A stretch of 64,000 nucleotides of DNA from Homarus americanus (taxonomy: Eukaryota; Arthropoda; Malacostraca; Decapoda; Nephropidae): positions 2,125,161 to 2,189,160 of the forward strand of contig NW_024744357.1 in assembly GCF_018991925.1 (NCBI RefSeq). Direction: 5' to 3'. Of this stretch, positions 21,540 to 32,420 are shown one piece after another (the stretch's first letter is position 1; the number at the start of each line of letters is the position of its first letter). The notes beneath the pieces were generated by a model. It had not been told where the DNA came from. It saw only the letters and a program-made list of their open reading frames with translations, and did not search any database. Made by a program: the position numbers and the translations under genes.

Positions 21540-24300
21540 AAATAGATATTTCTTTAAATATGATTTCCTCGAATGTGTGGGGGTACGTTGTTCCACACCT
21601 CACACCACGGACTGAGAGGAGCGCATGGGAGGTGGTCTTAGTAGCTCTGTGTGTCTTAAGTTGTATTTCTGTTTATTCCGGAGCTGTATATGATTACTGT
21701 CAATCAAGTGAATGGCAGATTTGTAAACAAATTGGGCATATCAGTATGTGTTAATATCCTCGAATTTTAACACTTTCAATTTAGAAAATTGTTCCTTAGT
21801 GTGATAATTTTGTTTTTGAGTAGCTCATTGTCTGCACAACTTTCTTCTATGCAGTAATCAAGGGTTGTGTTTTTGTAGAGCCAGAGGCCCCCATAGTATT
21901 ATACAGTGTATCAAATGTTGGTAGACAAGATCAAAATAGATTTCTTCCATTGCTGCAAGAGTGAGTGATTGACTGTACTCTAAATGGCTTGTATGTAGTT
22001 TCTCCAGTTAAGTTTACTATCAACAATAACCCTAAAAAATTTAGTATTTTGCTCACGTTTGAGGACTGTATTACCAAGGTTCTAGGGGTCCACATCTGTG
22101 GGGTAAGTTTTCTTTCTGTGATAGATTGTGTAGTTGTTTTTTTTAGAGATTTAAGGCCAGTTTATTACGTATTACCTAGGTCCTGACTTGAGTCAATTAA
22201 GTGTTCATATTTCACATCAAGGAATGGAGATCTTTTGTTGCTGGCATAGTGATTACTATCGTCTGCAAATAAGTTGTATACGACGAGTGTGTTGGAGTGG
22301 ACTATGTCATTTATGTACAACAAGAACAGTACAGGACCGAGAATGAAGCATTGAAGGACGCCATTAAAATTGGTGAGGAGTCAGATTGATGATTATTATA
22401 GCAGACATACTGCTTCCTGTTGGACAGATATGAGGTAAACCAATTGTGGGATAAACCCCTAACGCCTTGATATTCAATCTTTGTATGTAGGATGGTATGG
22501 TCGACAGTACCAAAGGCTTTAGAGAGGTCCAGCAATATTCAGACTGTTAATTGACTGTCATCAAAGGAGTTTAAGATGTCATTAGTAAATGATAGGAGAG
22601 TACTTCTAGTTAACCTTCTAGCTCTAAATCCAAACTAAGAAGCTGTAAGGATGTTATTGAGACCGCAGAAGAAATTTAGTCTACAGTACTACTTCTCCAG
22701 TATCTTACTTAAAGCTGGGAGGACTGATATGGGGCGGTAATTTAGCCTTTATCCTCTGATTTTTTATATGCTGGATGAACTTTAGCAACTTCATTTGATT
22801 CGGAAAGACACCACTGATGAAGGAGGAGTTACAAGTGTGTAAGAGAACAAGTTGTAAAAAGTAGGCTACTTTCTTAATGATACTCAATGGCATATTGTCG
22901 TCGCCTGCTGCTGCATCTTTGGACATTTTTATGGTGGTCAATAATTCATCTGCTGTGACAGGGGATAAGAACAGCTTATTTTGCTGTATGTTTTAAAGGT
23001 ACGATCTAAATTCCCTATAGTAATTAGGGATGCTCTTTGCCAGATTTTTGCCAACAATAATAATATAATCATTGAAGTGGTTTGTAATTAGGGAGAGTTC
23101 CATTACAACTGTATCATTTATCATAAAATCTGAGTGGGGGGCTGTAGGTTAAGTGTTCCAGTTCTGAATAGAATTCATGATACTCCAAGTTTTCTTACTG
23201 TTGCCCGATGTTGACTGGAGTTTATTTGTATAATAGCTACGTCTGGCAATACTAACTGCATGAGTTACTCTATTTCTGATACTTCGGTAAGCATCACCGA
23301 GAGTTGTGGGTCTTTTTGCAAATTTCCTTTGGGGTTTGTGTTTTTCTTTTATCATTGCCTTGATTTCACTTGTAATATAGGGTTTGGAGATATATATAGT
23401 TTTTACTAACTTAGTCTTGAGGGGGAAGCATTTATCAAAGCAAGCATTGAAGATGCAAGAGAAGTTACAGCAGCTCACGGTAGGGTTGACGGAGGCATAG
23501 ACAATATCCCACTTAGCATTCATTAAGTTGGTTTCAAACAGGAGTATGTTGTCGGCGAAGTAGTCTCTGCATTTTATATTGAGACTTTACTAGACCTTTC
23601 AGATCTTGTGGCTGTTTTATACATGGCAAAAACTGGGAAGTGATCTGAGATATTGTTATAAATAATCCCACTCGCAAGAGTTAGGAGTGTTTTTAGTCCA
23701 AATATGATCTACCACAGTTACTATGGTGGGTTCGGTTATTGTGTTGAAGAAGAGCTTAGAATGACAGGTAGCAAGAAGGTCTATTACTGAGGTGTCCGTC
23801 TCCGATTTTAGTAGATCAAGGTTGAAATCGCCTGTAACGTAGCAAAGTTTCCTCTCTGAACTTTAGATTGAGATAAGCTCCGATAATTTACCAAGAAAGT
23901 TCCTTACATTTGTGTGGGGTCTTCTGGAGATTACTCCGACCAGAACATTTCGTGTGTCGTTACGTAATTCAGTGAAAACACTTTCCACGAATTCGTTCTG
24001 AACCTTTAAATCATCTCTTCAGAAGTGTTATACTTAATATCAACATATAGTGCGACACCATGGCTGTGTCGTGACGTTTTGACGCAGTGTTCATTATAAT
24101 TAGGGATGTTATAAAAATGTTTAATATCGTTAGTGATTTTGGTCTCACAGAACCCAAGTACATAGAATTTGTGGGCAATAGACGATATACACTGATCTAT
24201 AAAGGTATCTAAGTGAAGGGGAATACTAGTGATGTTATGGCTAATTAAGGAGACGGTATGAGGTAGTAGAAGACTAGAGCTAGACTCAGGAGTCAGGAAA
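21540..24300 (-). pseudogene. Minus-strand LINE of a second lineage, endonuclease plus RT
   Basis: Read downward from 24300: endonuclease (HKFYVLGFCETKITNDI, CYVTGDFNLDLLKSETD, VDHIW), a linker (CFDKCFPLKTKLVKTIYISK, 23523-23149 frame), and RT (MSKDAAAGDDNMPLSIIKKV, LDLSKAFGTVDHTILHTKIE and the catalytic NLFADDSNHYASN near 22250-22290). A C-terminal VWNNVPPHIR lies near 21590. Order and motifs are complete but frames are broken, so it is an old full-length copy. Clade is unresolved; motif style is jockey/CR1/L2-like. It lies between CR1-like copies B and C in the opposite orientation. Confidence 0.75.
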
Positions 24301-24305
24301 GTAAT

Positions 24306-24600
24306 AGTTTTGAATTGAATTGAATTGAAACGGTTTATTTAGCCAGAAAAACACAGATACAGAGTGGATAATAATAACAATATTAACATGGCTGAGCCAA
24401 TTGAGAACCTGAGCTCTCTTTTAGGCATCTGGGTGTAACCCAGTGACTTTTGTAGAAAGGCATGAAGGTAAATATGAGGGCGTATTGTGTCGACACCATG
24501 GGTGAAAGGGTGTAGCACATACAATCCATTACATCTAAGGGAACGACACTAGCATCATCAGCGTAGGAATATTGGTATTGACTGGGACTGACTTATCGTT
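24306..24600 (-). mobile_element. 3' end of an unidentified retroelement with (CAATT)n tail
   Basis: On the minus strand the sequence ends GGCTAAATAAACCGTTTCAA followed by (TTCAA)n at 24309-24327. AATAAACCGT followed by a short tandem repeat also ends the LINE at 47811-47845 and the fragment at 61585-61660. The body upstream (to about 24600) is not recognised. Confidence 0.5.
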
Positions 24601-24679
24601 AAACCAATAATTGTACTGAAATCTCTAATTAAACTTCCCGAACCTAAATGAAAAGATATTCTACTAATATTAAACATTG

Positions 24680-25106
24680 TGCACTTCTGAAACTGTCGAG
24701 ATATTTACCAGAGTATTAAAGGAGTGTAAGGAAGAACCATGAATGCCCTGGTAAACTTGTCTGACGTGTCAGTAAAAACAAGTGTTGTACCAGAATCTTG
24801 GAGGATAGCGAATGTGATACCGCTTTTCGAGAAGGGAGATAGGTCATTTTATTCAAACAATCGTCCACTTAGTTTACCTTCATTTGTAGGTAAATTGGTG
24901 GAAGAATAATTTCAAACTCAATTCGAAACCACCTCGTAAAACACAAATTGTTCAATGATATTCAGCATGGCTTCACAAGTGGGCGTTCATGTCTAACAAA
25001 TCTATTTTTATTCTATTCAACTGTTTTCGAATCAGTGGATGACGGACACGAATAAGATGTGGTTTATCTCGACATTAGCAAAGTCTTCGAAAGGGTCTCA
25101 CATGAA
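24680..25106 (+). pseudogene. CR1-like LINE copy C, RT fragment
   Basis: Nucleotide similarity to copies B and D covers the RT fingers and early palm: the GVVPESW-type segment, a degraded NNRPLSL, and LDISKVFERVSHER around 25060-25100. It ends at 25106 in the palm, where copy D begins with an upstream part of the same element, so the C-to-D junction is a head-to-tail duplication point. Confidence 0.65.
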
Positions 25107-26755
25107 AGACCACCGAAAACTTAACATGATACCCGAGGCACCGACTATATACGGTGATAGTGAAGAGAACAGAATACGCGAGGTAGTATAGTGTCTAGTA
25201 GTGATGTCTAGACAAACTAAAACCTATAAAGTCACAATGTCTCGATGAAATATTTGCCAGAGTATTAAAGGAATGTAAGGAAGAGTTTAGTATGCCCTAA
25301 GCAAATTTGCTTAGCATGTCATTAAACACGGGTGTAGTACCAGAATCCTGGAGGACAGCGAATTCGATACCGATTTTCTATAAGGGAGATAGATGACTAT
25401 TCTCTAACTACCGTCCAATCAGTTTAACATCAATTGTAGGCAATTTGGTGGCAAGAATAATTTCAAACTCTATTCAAATTCACCTCCAGAAGCCCAAATT
25501 GAACAATGACTCCCAACTTGGCTTCACAAGTGGGCGTTCATGTCTGACAAATCTATTACCATTCATTTCAATTGTTTTCGAATAGGTGGATAATGAACAT
25601 GATTATTTTGTGGCATAGCTCGAATTTAGTAAAGCCTTCGACAGAGTCCTCCATGAAAGACTAATACAAAAAGTGGGGACTCGTGGAATTGGAGGAAATA
25701 TTTACAAATGGATTAAAGCGTGGTTACAGGACAAGAAACAGCGAGAAAACATTACCGGCACTAAATGCGATTGGGGTAACGTAACTAGTGGAGTACCTCA
25801 AGGCTCAGTAATTTGACTATAACTGTTTATTATAAACTATACATAAACGACATAGATATTGGCGAAGACAGCATTATAAGTAAATTTGCTGACGACACTA
25901 AAATAGGGTCTGTAATTAAATCTGACGAGGACTCTGTAAAACTACAAAAACATCTAAAAAAAAAATTCTCATGGTCTGAAAAATGGCAGATAAAATTTAA
26001 TGTTGAGAAATGTAAATAAAGTATTTAGTCTCGGAGATGTAAACAGAGAAACTAGATATCACATAAATAACGTTGTCATAGAAAAATCCGACTGTGAAAA
26101 AGATTTAGGAGTAATGATAATTAGGAATCTCAAACTAAGACAACAATGCCTATTTTTCGAAACAAGGCTAACAAAGTATTTGGGTTCTTACAAACGAGTG
26201 TTAATTACAAGACTAGTGAGGTTACCCTAAAACTATATCTTGCACTTGTGAAACCTCACTTGGATTACACGGTTCAGTTCTGGTCACTGTACTACAGAAT
26301 GGATATAGAATCCCCAGAAAGAATTCGGAGGAGAATGACAAGATTTATACCTTATTTATAGTGACAGGTTTACGCTTCTTAATTTGTACTCTCGAGAGAG
26401 AGGTAGTGAGGGGCGATATGATCCAGGTGTATAACTGGAAGTCAAGGTTAAACAACTTTGATATGACAAAGGTGCTCAAACTATCCAACCAGGAGCGAAC
26501 GAGTAACAATGGTTTTAAATTAGACAAATTTATATTTACGAGCGAGATAATTAAACAGTGGATTATAAATAGATTAGTAGATCGATGGACCAAGTTACCA
26601 AACATCATCATTAACTCGAACACGTTGGATTGCTTCAAATATAGGTTGGATGGATATATGGGCGATAGGGGTTGGGTGTAAATGGGACTGCATAGTATGG
26701 GCCAATAAGCCCGCTGCTGTTTCCTCCATTCTTATGTTCCTATTTTTCTTATGTA
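25107..26755 (+). pseudogene. CR1-like LINE copy D
   Basis: Starts at the linker just ahead of RT (CCACCGAAAACTT, matching about 19697 in copy B). It covers the RT: AKLEFSKAFDRVLHERLIQK-like around 25620-25660, SGVPQGS, IISKFADDTKIGSVI (frame 25813-26019), DCEKDLGVMIIRNLK and KPHLDYTVQFW. The C-terminal 106-codon frame (26361-26681) contains TKLPNIIINSNTLDCFKYRL and ends GDRGWV. The 3' end is CATTCTTATGTTC with a decayed tail. Frameshifts at about 26025, 26230 and 26360 disable it. Confidence 0.8.
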
Positions 26756-27822
26756 AAGTGTAGGCACATGGAGTTGGATATGTTAAAAAATGGTTTAGGG
26801 CGTGGTTACAGGACGTGAAACAGAGTCAGTATTAATGGAACTAAATCCAATTGGGGAACGTTATCAATGGAGTACCCCAAGGCTCAGTACTTGTCCAATG
26901 ACTATTTATTATATGCATAAACGACATAGATATAGGCGTAAACGGCAGCATAAATGCATTTTAGGGCGACACTAAAACAGGGCGTGCAATAAAACTTAAC
27001 GAGGTCTACGCAAAACTACAGGAAGATTTAAAAAAAAAATGCATGGTCTGAAAAATGGCAGATGAAATTTAATATGGACAAGTACTTAGCCTAGAAGATG
27101 TAAACAGAGAAATCAGATTTCAGATGAACAACGCCTGATGTAGAAAAATCTTGCTGTGAGAAAGATTAAGGGCTAATGAGAAGTAGGATTCTTAACCAAG
27201 ACAACAATGCGTATTTGCCCGAAACAACGCTAATAAGGAAGTGCTAGTTACCTGTATATGACCAGCGAGTTTATCCTAAAACTTTATATTGCGCTTGTGA
27301 GACCTCACTTGGATTATGCAGTTCTGTTTTGGTCACCGTGCTACAGAATGGATATCGAATCCCTATAAAGCATACAGAGGAGGATGAAAAGACTAATCCT
27401 GGGCTTTAGGAACGTTGAGTATAGAGACAGATTAAGACATCTGAATTTGCACTCCCTGAGAAACGAAGAATGAGGGGCGATATGAATGAGGTGTACAAAT
27501 GAAAGTCAGGGTTAAAAAAGGTAATATAGCAAAGGTACTGAAATTTTTCAACCCGTAACGAACTTGTAGTAATGGTTTTAAATTAGACAAATTTAGGTTT
27601 AGACACGAGATAGGTAAGCACTGGCTTAGAAATATAGTAGTGGACGAGTGGAACAAGTTATCAAACATCATCATTAACTCGAACAGGCTGGTTAGCTTCA
27701 AATATAGGCTGGACGGATATATGAGTCATACGGTTTGGGTGTAAACAGGACAACCCAGTATAGGCCAATAGGCCCGCTGCTGTTTATTCCATTCTTATTA
27801 TCTTATGTTCTTATGTTATTGT
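26756..27822 (+). pseudogene. CR1-like LINE copy E, C-terminal half
   Basis: Starts in the RT palm (GTGGTTACAGGACGTGAAAC, near 26807), covers a degraded ADD region (near 26960), the CEKD segment and [11 protein letters not shown] (27300-27335), and ends with the conserved C-terminal YRLDGYM-like segment and a CTTATGTTCTTATG tail (27796-27822). No frame stays open for more than about 60 codons. It follows copy D on the same strand with little or no spacer. Confidence 0.7.
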
Positions 27823-28271
27823 ATTTATGTCAAGCAATACGTCACAGCTTCTTTTGTCCTCTCGGCTCTAAATCTTCGGAGTAGATAACACATCCTGGTA
27901 AGCCAGCCCAGAGTCATTTTTCTTCACATGTCTCAAGAAAAAAAAAATTCCCGAAGTCCGACGCGACGTCTTGAAGGCGAGAGCTGTCACATTACCTACA
28001 GCTCTTGACTATATGAGAGAGAGAGAGAGAGAGACTGATTGAAGAGAGAAGGAAAGACTGGCAGAGTAAGGGGTAGAGAGAAAAGAGGGGAAGAAGACTG
28101 CAATATAAATGAATATTGAGAAAAAAAAAAAATTGTGTTAAAGAGAAAGCGGAATATAGAAAGAAAATGAAACAGGCAAGGTGAAAATGATAGACTGAGG
28201 GAAAGAGAGATAGAATGAGAGACAGAGATTGATCCAGAAGGAGAAAGTGAAAAAAATCAGCTGTTAGCAGT

Positions 28272-28273
<2 letters not shown>
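27823..28273. other. Unassigned spacer with GA-rich microsatellite
   Basis: A short (GA)n at 28014-28034, then a purine-rich stretch (GAGAGAGAAGG-type) to about 28250. No coding evidence. Confidence 0.6.

Positions 28274-28369
<96 letters not shown>
28274..28369. repeat. (TA)n microsatellite, about 95 bp
   Basis: Uninterrupted alternating AT, the second longest perfect dinucleotide tract type in the window, located 130 bp upstream of the gypsy insertion. Confidence 0.97.
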
Positions 28370-28370
<1 letters not shown>

Positions 28371-28501
28371 TAGTGGAAGGCATTTCTCACTGTCTCTCCT
28401 GAGGTTGTAGACATCAGCTGCGCCGCAAGATGGCTGAAAGTGCGGATGATTTTCTTCCTGCTTCATCATCTGTGAGTGACTGGTGCTCTGTTGGTGGACA
28501 G

Positions 28502-28910
28502 TGTATAGATATGTACATACCAAGATATGTGAACACGCCTGACACCAGGACTCTTGTTACCATTTATTCACATGTCTGTATTACTACATATTATTATAGC
28601 ATGTCTGATGTCCATGCTTATGTCTAATGCCTATGTTCATTTACTATGTCCCGATGTACTATGTCTGTACCGCGCTAGTCGAGTAATTAGAAGACCTCAT
28701 TTATTGTCCTAGGAATGTCTAGCAACTCTCTTTGCCTAGCTAGCTAATTTCCCTCAGATCGGCCTCGGCCTACCTACGGTCCGGGGTCCCTAGTAACCGC
28801 TCCTGTATCGGTTGGCTATCACGCCCATCTTGTACACTTATTGAATATACCTACTGCTCGTGCCCTGGAGTTTCAAGAACCTTGTCTAGGATTACATCCA
28901 CCACACCACA
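28502..28910 (+). mobile_element. 5' LTR of a Ty3/gypsy retrotransposon
   Basis: 409 bp, TGTATAGATATG ... CCACACCACA, with canonical TG/CA ends. It is flanked on the left by GACAG (28497-28501), which is repeated exactly after the 3' LTR (34554-34558). Against the 3' LTR it differs by one substitution, a 12-bp indel near 28562 and a 1-bp indel, so insertion was recent. Confidence 0.96.
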
Positions 28911-28930
28911 TGGCGCAGATGAGTAGCTCC
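28911..28930 (+). promoter_or_regulatory. Primer-binding site of the gypsy element
   Basis: TGGCGCAGATGAG starts directly after the LTR's terminal CA and so would pair with a tRNA 3' end in CCA. TGGCGCAG-type sites are known in arthropod gypsy elements. I do not assign the tRNA. Confidence 0.8.
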
Positions 28931-29406
28931 AACACGACAGTTTACAAGCCTCAAGAGCCGGCCCCGTCTGTTTCCCGGCCTCGTGTTTCCCGCCCAGAAG
29001 ATATACTCCACAGTGCCCCTGGATTTAAAGTGCTTTGTGACCTTGTGAAGTGCCCTAAGTGAAGTGCAGTGCCTTTCATGTCTCTTTGCTATGTTTCTGC
29101 GGCCCTACAGGTAGCAGACACGCCTCCAGCCCAGTTTCCAAGACAGCACTTCCGGCATACACCCCCCATCCACGGAGGCTCGCAAGCCACTGCCCGCGTC
29201 CCCTCCACTGAGTCATCACCAGCAGCTCGCCCGGGCGCGCGGAGGAATACACCGCCGCTAGCCGCCTCCTCTCACTTCACAAATATTACAGTCAGTACTC
29301 TTTTACTTGCCAGCCAGTTCCTGCACTTAAGCAAATCCATTGGCGAAAATATAGCACTTCACCTTATTCTCCTTGTCTTTCCCATCGCAACAATACCAAG
29401 CACGAG

Positions 29407-31392
29407 ATGTCTGACCACGACGATTTGCTGGGAAATTTATATGAGGATTATGAGGAAGACGACGCCTCACAGACCCTCCCACCCCCCCTCACGCCTCACA
29501 CGCCGGGCGCGCCAAATTCAAAGGATGGGAGCCAGGATATACGTCAGTTAATCCACTTCCTACAAGTTTCTCAAGAGAAGGAAGCCCAAAGACGTCAATT
29601 AGAGGAGGAAAAACGACGTCAAGAGGAATTGTCAAGACAGTCAGAGGAATCAGCTTACCGTCTTCAACTTCAACAACAACACCAAGCTGATAACCGCAAA
29701 TTCCTGGACCTATTGGAATTGCTGGCAACGAGGACGACTTCACCAGCTGCCACAACCAACTCGCCAGCTTCAGCCTCTTCATCTATCCTTCAGACAACGC
29801 CTCCTCACACGTCACCTATCTCCCCTAGGTATGCCTCAGTGTCTTCTCAACCACCCGTTCCAGTCTCAACTCTCGTCGACCTCTCCGTGCCTCCTCCACC
29901 GCCTGCCGTCTCGAGTACACCCCTGCACAGCAAGTCTTCAGTTCCCAGTCCCCCACCTCTTCAATCTGATGCAACATATCAAGTATACCGTCAATGGCGA
30001 CGTCGTTTCGAAGACTTTGCTGTTATGTCTGACCTCTACCGAATGCCCCCTCATAAACAACTCATCCAATTAAGATCGTGCATTTCCCTCGATGTTCAAC
30101 GCCTCCTAGAGCACACGCTAGCCATCCCCCCTGACTCCCCCAGGTCAGTGACAGAGGTTTTAAACGCCTTGCAGAGTCATTTCCGTGGCCTCCGCAATGA
30201 AGCTTTGCGTCGTAGGGAACTGCTATCCTGCAAACAAGCTTCTGGGGAATCATTCTCAGACTTCTATGCACGACTTAAGGACCTAGCAACCGAGGTGGAC
30301 CTATGTACAGGCGATCCTGTAACCTGTGCTGAGATCCAGCTCAAGATGATCTTGCTGATGGGTGTACGTGACGAGGACCTGCTTCAGAAACTCCTCACCC
30401 TCGACGCCGCCTCTTCCCTCACCGACTTCGTCACCTGTTGCAGGTCGTATGAGGCCACAAGAGAGGCTGCCTCAGCTATACACTCATCGCCATCTCAAGT
30501 CCACGCCGTCTCCACCTACAAGAGGAATCAACGCCAGATGCAGACGACGTCCTCTCCACAGCCCCCGTCACAGTCACCAGTTTCTTCTCCCGAATCCTGC
30601 AGAAACTGTCAGCGCCAGCATGGTCCAGGAAAGTGCCCTGCGGCTGATAGTACATGTCGAAACTGTGGGTTTCAAGGCCATTGGCCCCGCACACCTCGAT
30701 GTCCTGCCAACAAGGCCTCATGCAACGCTTGCAACAAGCAAGGACACTTCGCCAAGTGTTGCAGGTCCACCAAGAAGCCTCCATCCCCAGGTCAAAACGT
30801 CTCTTCACAGCCCGACAGAACGTCCACACCACCGTCTCCCAAGAACAACAAAGGATGCCGACGCGTGGATGATGCCTCGAGTGACAGGTCCCCCAAGCCC
30901 GTCAATGTTCGTCTGTCCTACGGTACCAACTCTTCCAACCTCCTGATGATACCTGACACGGGCGCGGACATCACGGTGATTGGACCAACACACCTGGACG
31001 CCCTCAACATCCCCAGGAGTAGCCTGTCACCCACAGCCATGAACGACGTGCTCACAGCGGACGGGTCCCCGATGTCTCCACCTTTGGGTTGCTTCAAGGC
31101 AACACTACAGCTCGGTCCCAAGTCTTGCCTTGCCACAGTCCACGTCCATGAGGGCATCCAAACCCCTCTCTTGTCATGTGGCCATTGTCAGGACTTGGCC
31201 ATCGTCTCATCCGAGTTCCCAAAGCCCATCCTCGCTGTGACACACCTCAACAGGTGTGCAGAGATACCTGTTTCAGCCATGACCACACCTGCTGCCGCCC
31301 GGGAGTTCTTTTTTCGTCAGTTCAGCGACGTCCTTGTCTCCAAGCCCGACCTCCAGAAGACGCCGCTCAAGAAGATGACAGGCCCCCGATGA
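29407..31392 (+). CDS. gag-pro: Gag-protease frame of the Ty3/gypsy retrotransposon
   Basis: 661 codons. The acidic N-terminus (MSDHDDLLGNLYEDYEEDD) is followed by a Gln/Glu/Arg-rich probable coiled coil (about residues 40-105) and a Ser/Pro-rich segment. The capsid-like domain is about 190-340 (YRQWRRRFEDFAVMSDL, QLIQLRSCISLDVQRLLEH). The nucleocapsid has two CCHC knuckles at about 415-450: C-x2-C-x4-H-x6-C (CRNCGFQGHW) and C-x2-C-x4-H-x4-C (CNACNKQGHFAKC). The aspartic protease catalytic motif DTGADITVIG is near residue 517. Gag and protease share one frame, and RT follows in a frame offset by -1, starting near the end of this one (31380-31392). The leader (28931-29406) holds only short frames. 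The start is the first ATG giving this frame; it precedes the acidic region with no further upstream coding similarity. Confidence 0.93.
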   Translation: MSDHDDLLGNLYEDYEEDDASQTLPPPLTPHTPGAPNSKDGSQDIRQLIHFLQVSQEKEAQRRQLEEEKRRQEELSRQSEESAYRLQLQQQHQADNRKFLDLLELLATRTTSPAATTNSPASASSSILQTTPPHTSPISPRYASVSSQPPVPVSTLVDLSVPPPPPAVSSTPLHSKSSVPSPPPLQSDATYQVYRQWRRRFEDFAVMSDLYRMPPHKQLIQLRSCISLDVQRLLEHTLAIPPDSPRSVTEVLNALQSHFRGLRNEALRRRELLSCKQASGESFSDFYARLKDLATEVDLCTGDPVTCAEIQLKMILLMGVRDEDLLQKLLTLDAASSLTDFVTCCRSYEATREAASAIHSSPSQVHAVSTYKRNQRQMQTTSSPQPPSQSPVSSPESCRNCQRQHGPGKCPAADSTCRNCGFQGHWPRTPRCPANKASCNACNKQGHFAKCCRSTKKPPSPGQNVSSQPDRTSTPPSPKNNKGCRRVDDASSDRSPKPVNVRLSYGTNSSNLLMIPDTGADITVIGPTHLDALNIPRSSLSPTAMNDVLTADGSPMSPPLGCFKATLQLGPKSCLATVHVHEGIQTPLLSCGHCQDLAIVSSEFPKPILAVTHLNRCAEIPVSAMTTPAAAREFFFRQFSDVLVSKPDLQKTPLKKMTGPR

Positions 31393-32420
31393 GAATCCAC
31401 CTCAAGCCTGGCGCGACGCCTTTCGCCATCCACACACCCAGGCCTATCCCCTTTGCCATACGGGACAAGGTGAAGGCGGAGCTCGATTCTCTGGTGCAGC
31501 AGGGGATCATCAGACACGCCGGTGAGGAGCCCTCCGAGTGGTGCCACCCTATGGTCTTGGCACCCAAGCCTGTAGGTGTTCGCATCACAGTGGACCTCAC
31601 CCATCTCAACTCGCAGGTCTCCCGTCCCGCCCATCCATCGCCTACGCCCATCCAAGCAGTCCGCAGCGTCACCCCGTCTGCAAAGTTCTTTACCACGGCG
31701 GATGCACTACATGGGTACTGGCAAGTCGACCTGGCGGAAGAAGATCGCCACCTCACTACATTCATCACGCCCTACGGCCGCTTCCAACACTGCCGCGGAC
31801 CCATGGGCTTCGCAGCAACGGGGGATGCGTACTGCCTCCGTGGGGATATGGCTCTGCAGGGTGTCACCAACTGCGTGAAGGTCGTAGATGACATCCTGCT
31901 CTTCGACGATGATCTCCCGACCCACTTGAACCGAGTTCATCTGATGCTCACAAGATGTCGTGCCCATGGTATCACCCTGAACAAAGATAAATTTGTGGTC
32001 GCCGCCCCCCAAGTTAACTACTGCGGCTACAACATCTCGCCAGAGGGGATCTCAGCTGATGAGGAGAAGGTCAAGGCCATCAGGGACTTCCCTACTCCAG
32101 CGAACCTGACCGACCTTCGCTCATTTATGGGCCTGGTAAATCAGCTGGCCGACTTCTCCCCTAAAATCGCCACATCAGCCCAACCTCTACGCCCCCTCAT
32201 GAGCCCCAAGCGCTCGTTCCTCTGGACTCCTGACCACGACCTAGCGTTCAGGAATGTTAAGAAGGCGTTGCTGTCACCCCCAGTCCTGGCACCCTTCGAC
32301 CCGTCCTTACCAGTGGTCCTCCAGACCGACGCCTCCCGTCTATACGGCCTCGGATATGCCCTCCTTCAAGACCACGGCCAGGGTAGACTGTGCTTAGTTC
32401 AGTGTGGCTCCAGGTTTTGA
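31380..32420 (+). CDS. pol: Reverse transcriptase and start of RNase H, gypsy element
   Basis: The RT coding signal begins in the -1 frame about where gag-pro stops (MRIHLKPGATPF, 31388 on). The frame is also open upstream to 31176, but that part is not homologous to gypsy Pol. Visible RT blocks are VRITVDLTHLNSQ, FFTTADALHGYWQVDL (first catalytic Asp), TTFITPYGRFQHCRGPMGFA and CVKVVDDILLF (the DD pair; the usual Tyr/Phe before it is Val). The connection SFMGLVNQLADFSPKIA and the RNase H start VLQTDASRLYGLGYALLQ follow. It terminates at 32420, where coding similarity moves to the -1 frame again. Confidence 0.92.
   Translation, partial: RPPMRIHLKPGATPFAIHTPRPIPFAIRDKVKAELDSLVQQGIIRHAGEEPSEWCHPMVLAPKPVGVRITVDLTHLNSQVSRPAHPSPTPIQAVRSVTPSAKFFTTADALHGYWQVDLAEEDRHLTTFITPYGRFQHCRGPMGFAATGDAYCLRGDMALQGVTNCVKVVDDILLFDDDLPTHLNRVHLMLTRCRAHGITLNKDKFVVAAPQVNYCGYNISPEGISADEEKVKAIRDFPTPANLTDLRSFMGLVNQLADFSPKIATSAQPLRPLMSPKRSFLWTPDHDLAFRNVKKALLSPPVLAPFDPSLPVVLQTDASRLYGLGYALLQDHGQGRLCLVQCGSRF

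Noticed and set aside
29069..29551. 160-codon frame in the gypsy leader
   Set aside because: Overlaps the start of gag in another frame and has no recognisable motif.
31176..31380. N-terminal part of the RT frame as coding
   Set aside because: It overlaps the gag-protease frame and its translation has no similarity to gypsy Pol; RT coding begins near the end of gag-pro.
31376..31392. Programmed -1 frameshift of the kind usual between gag and pol
   Set aside because: Gag and protease are already in one frame, and a second offset of the same kind sits inside RNase H, so deletion or consensus error is simpler.
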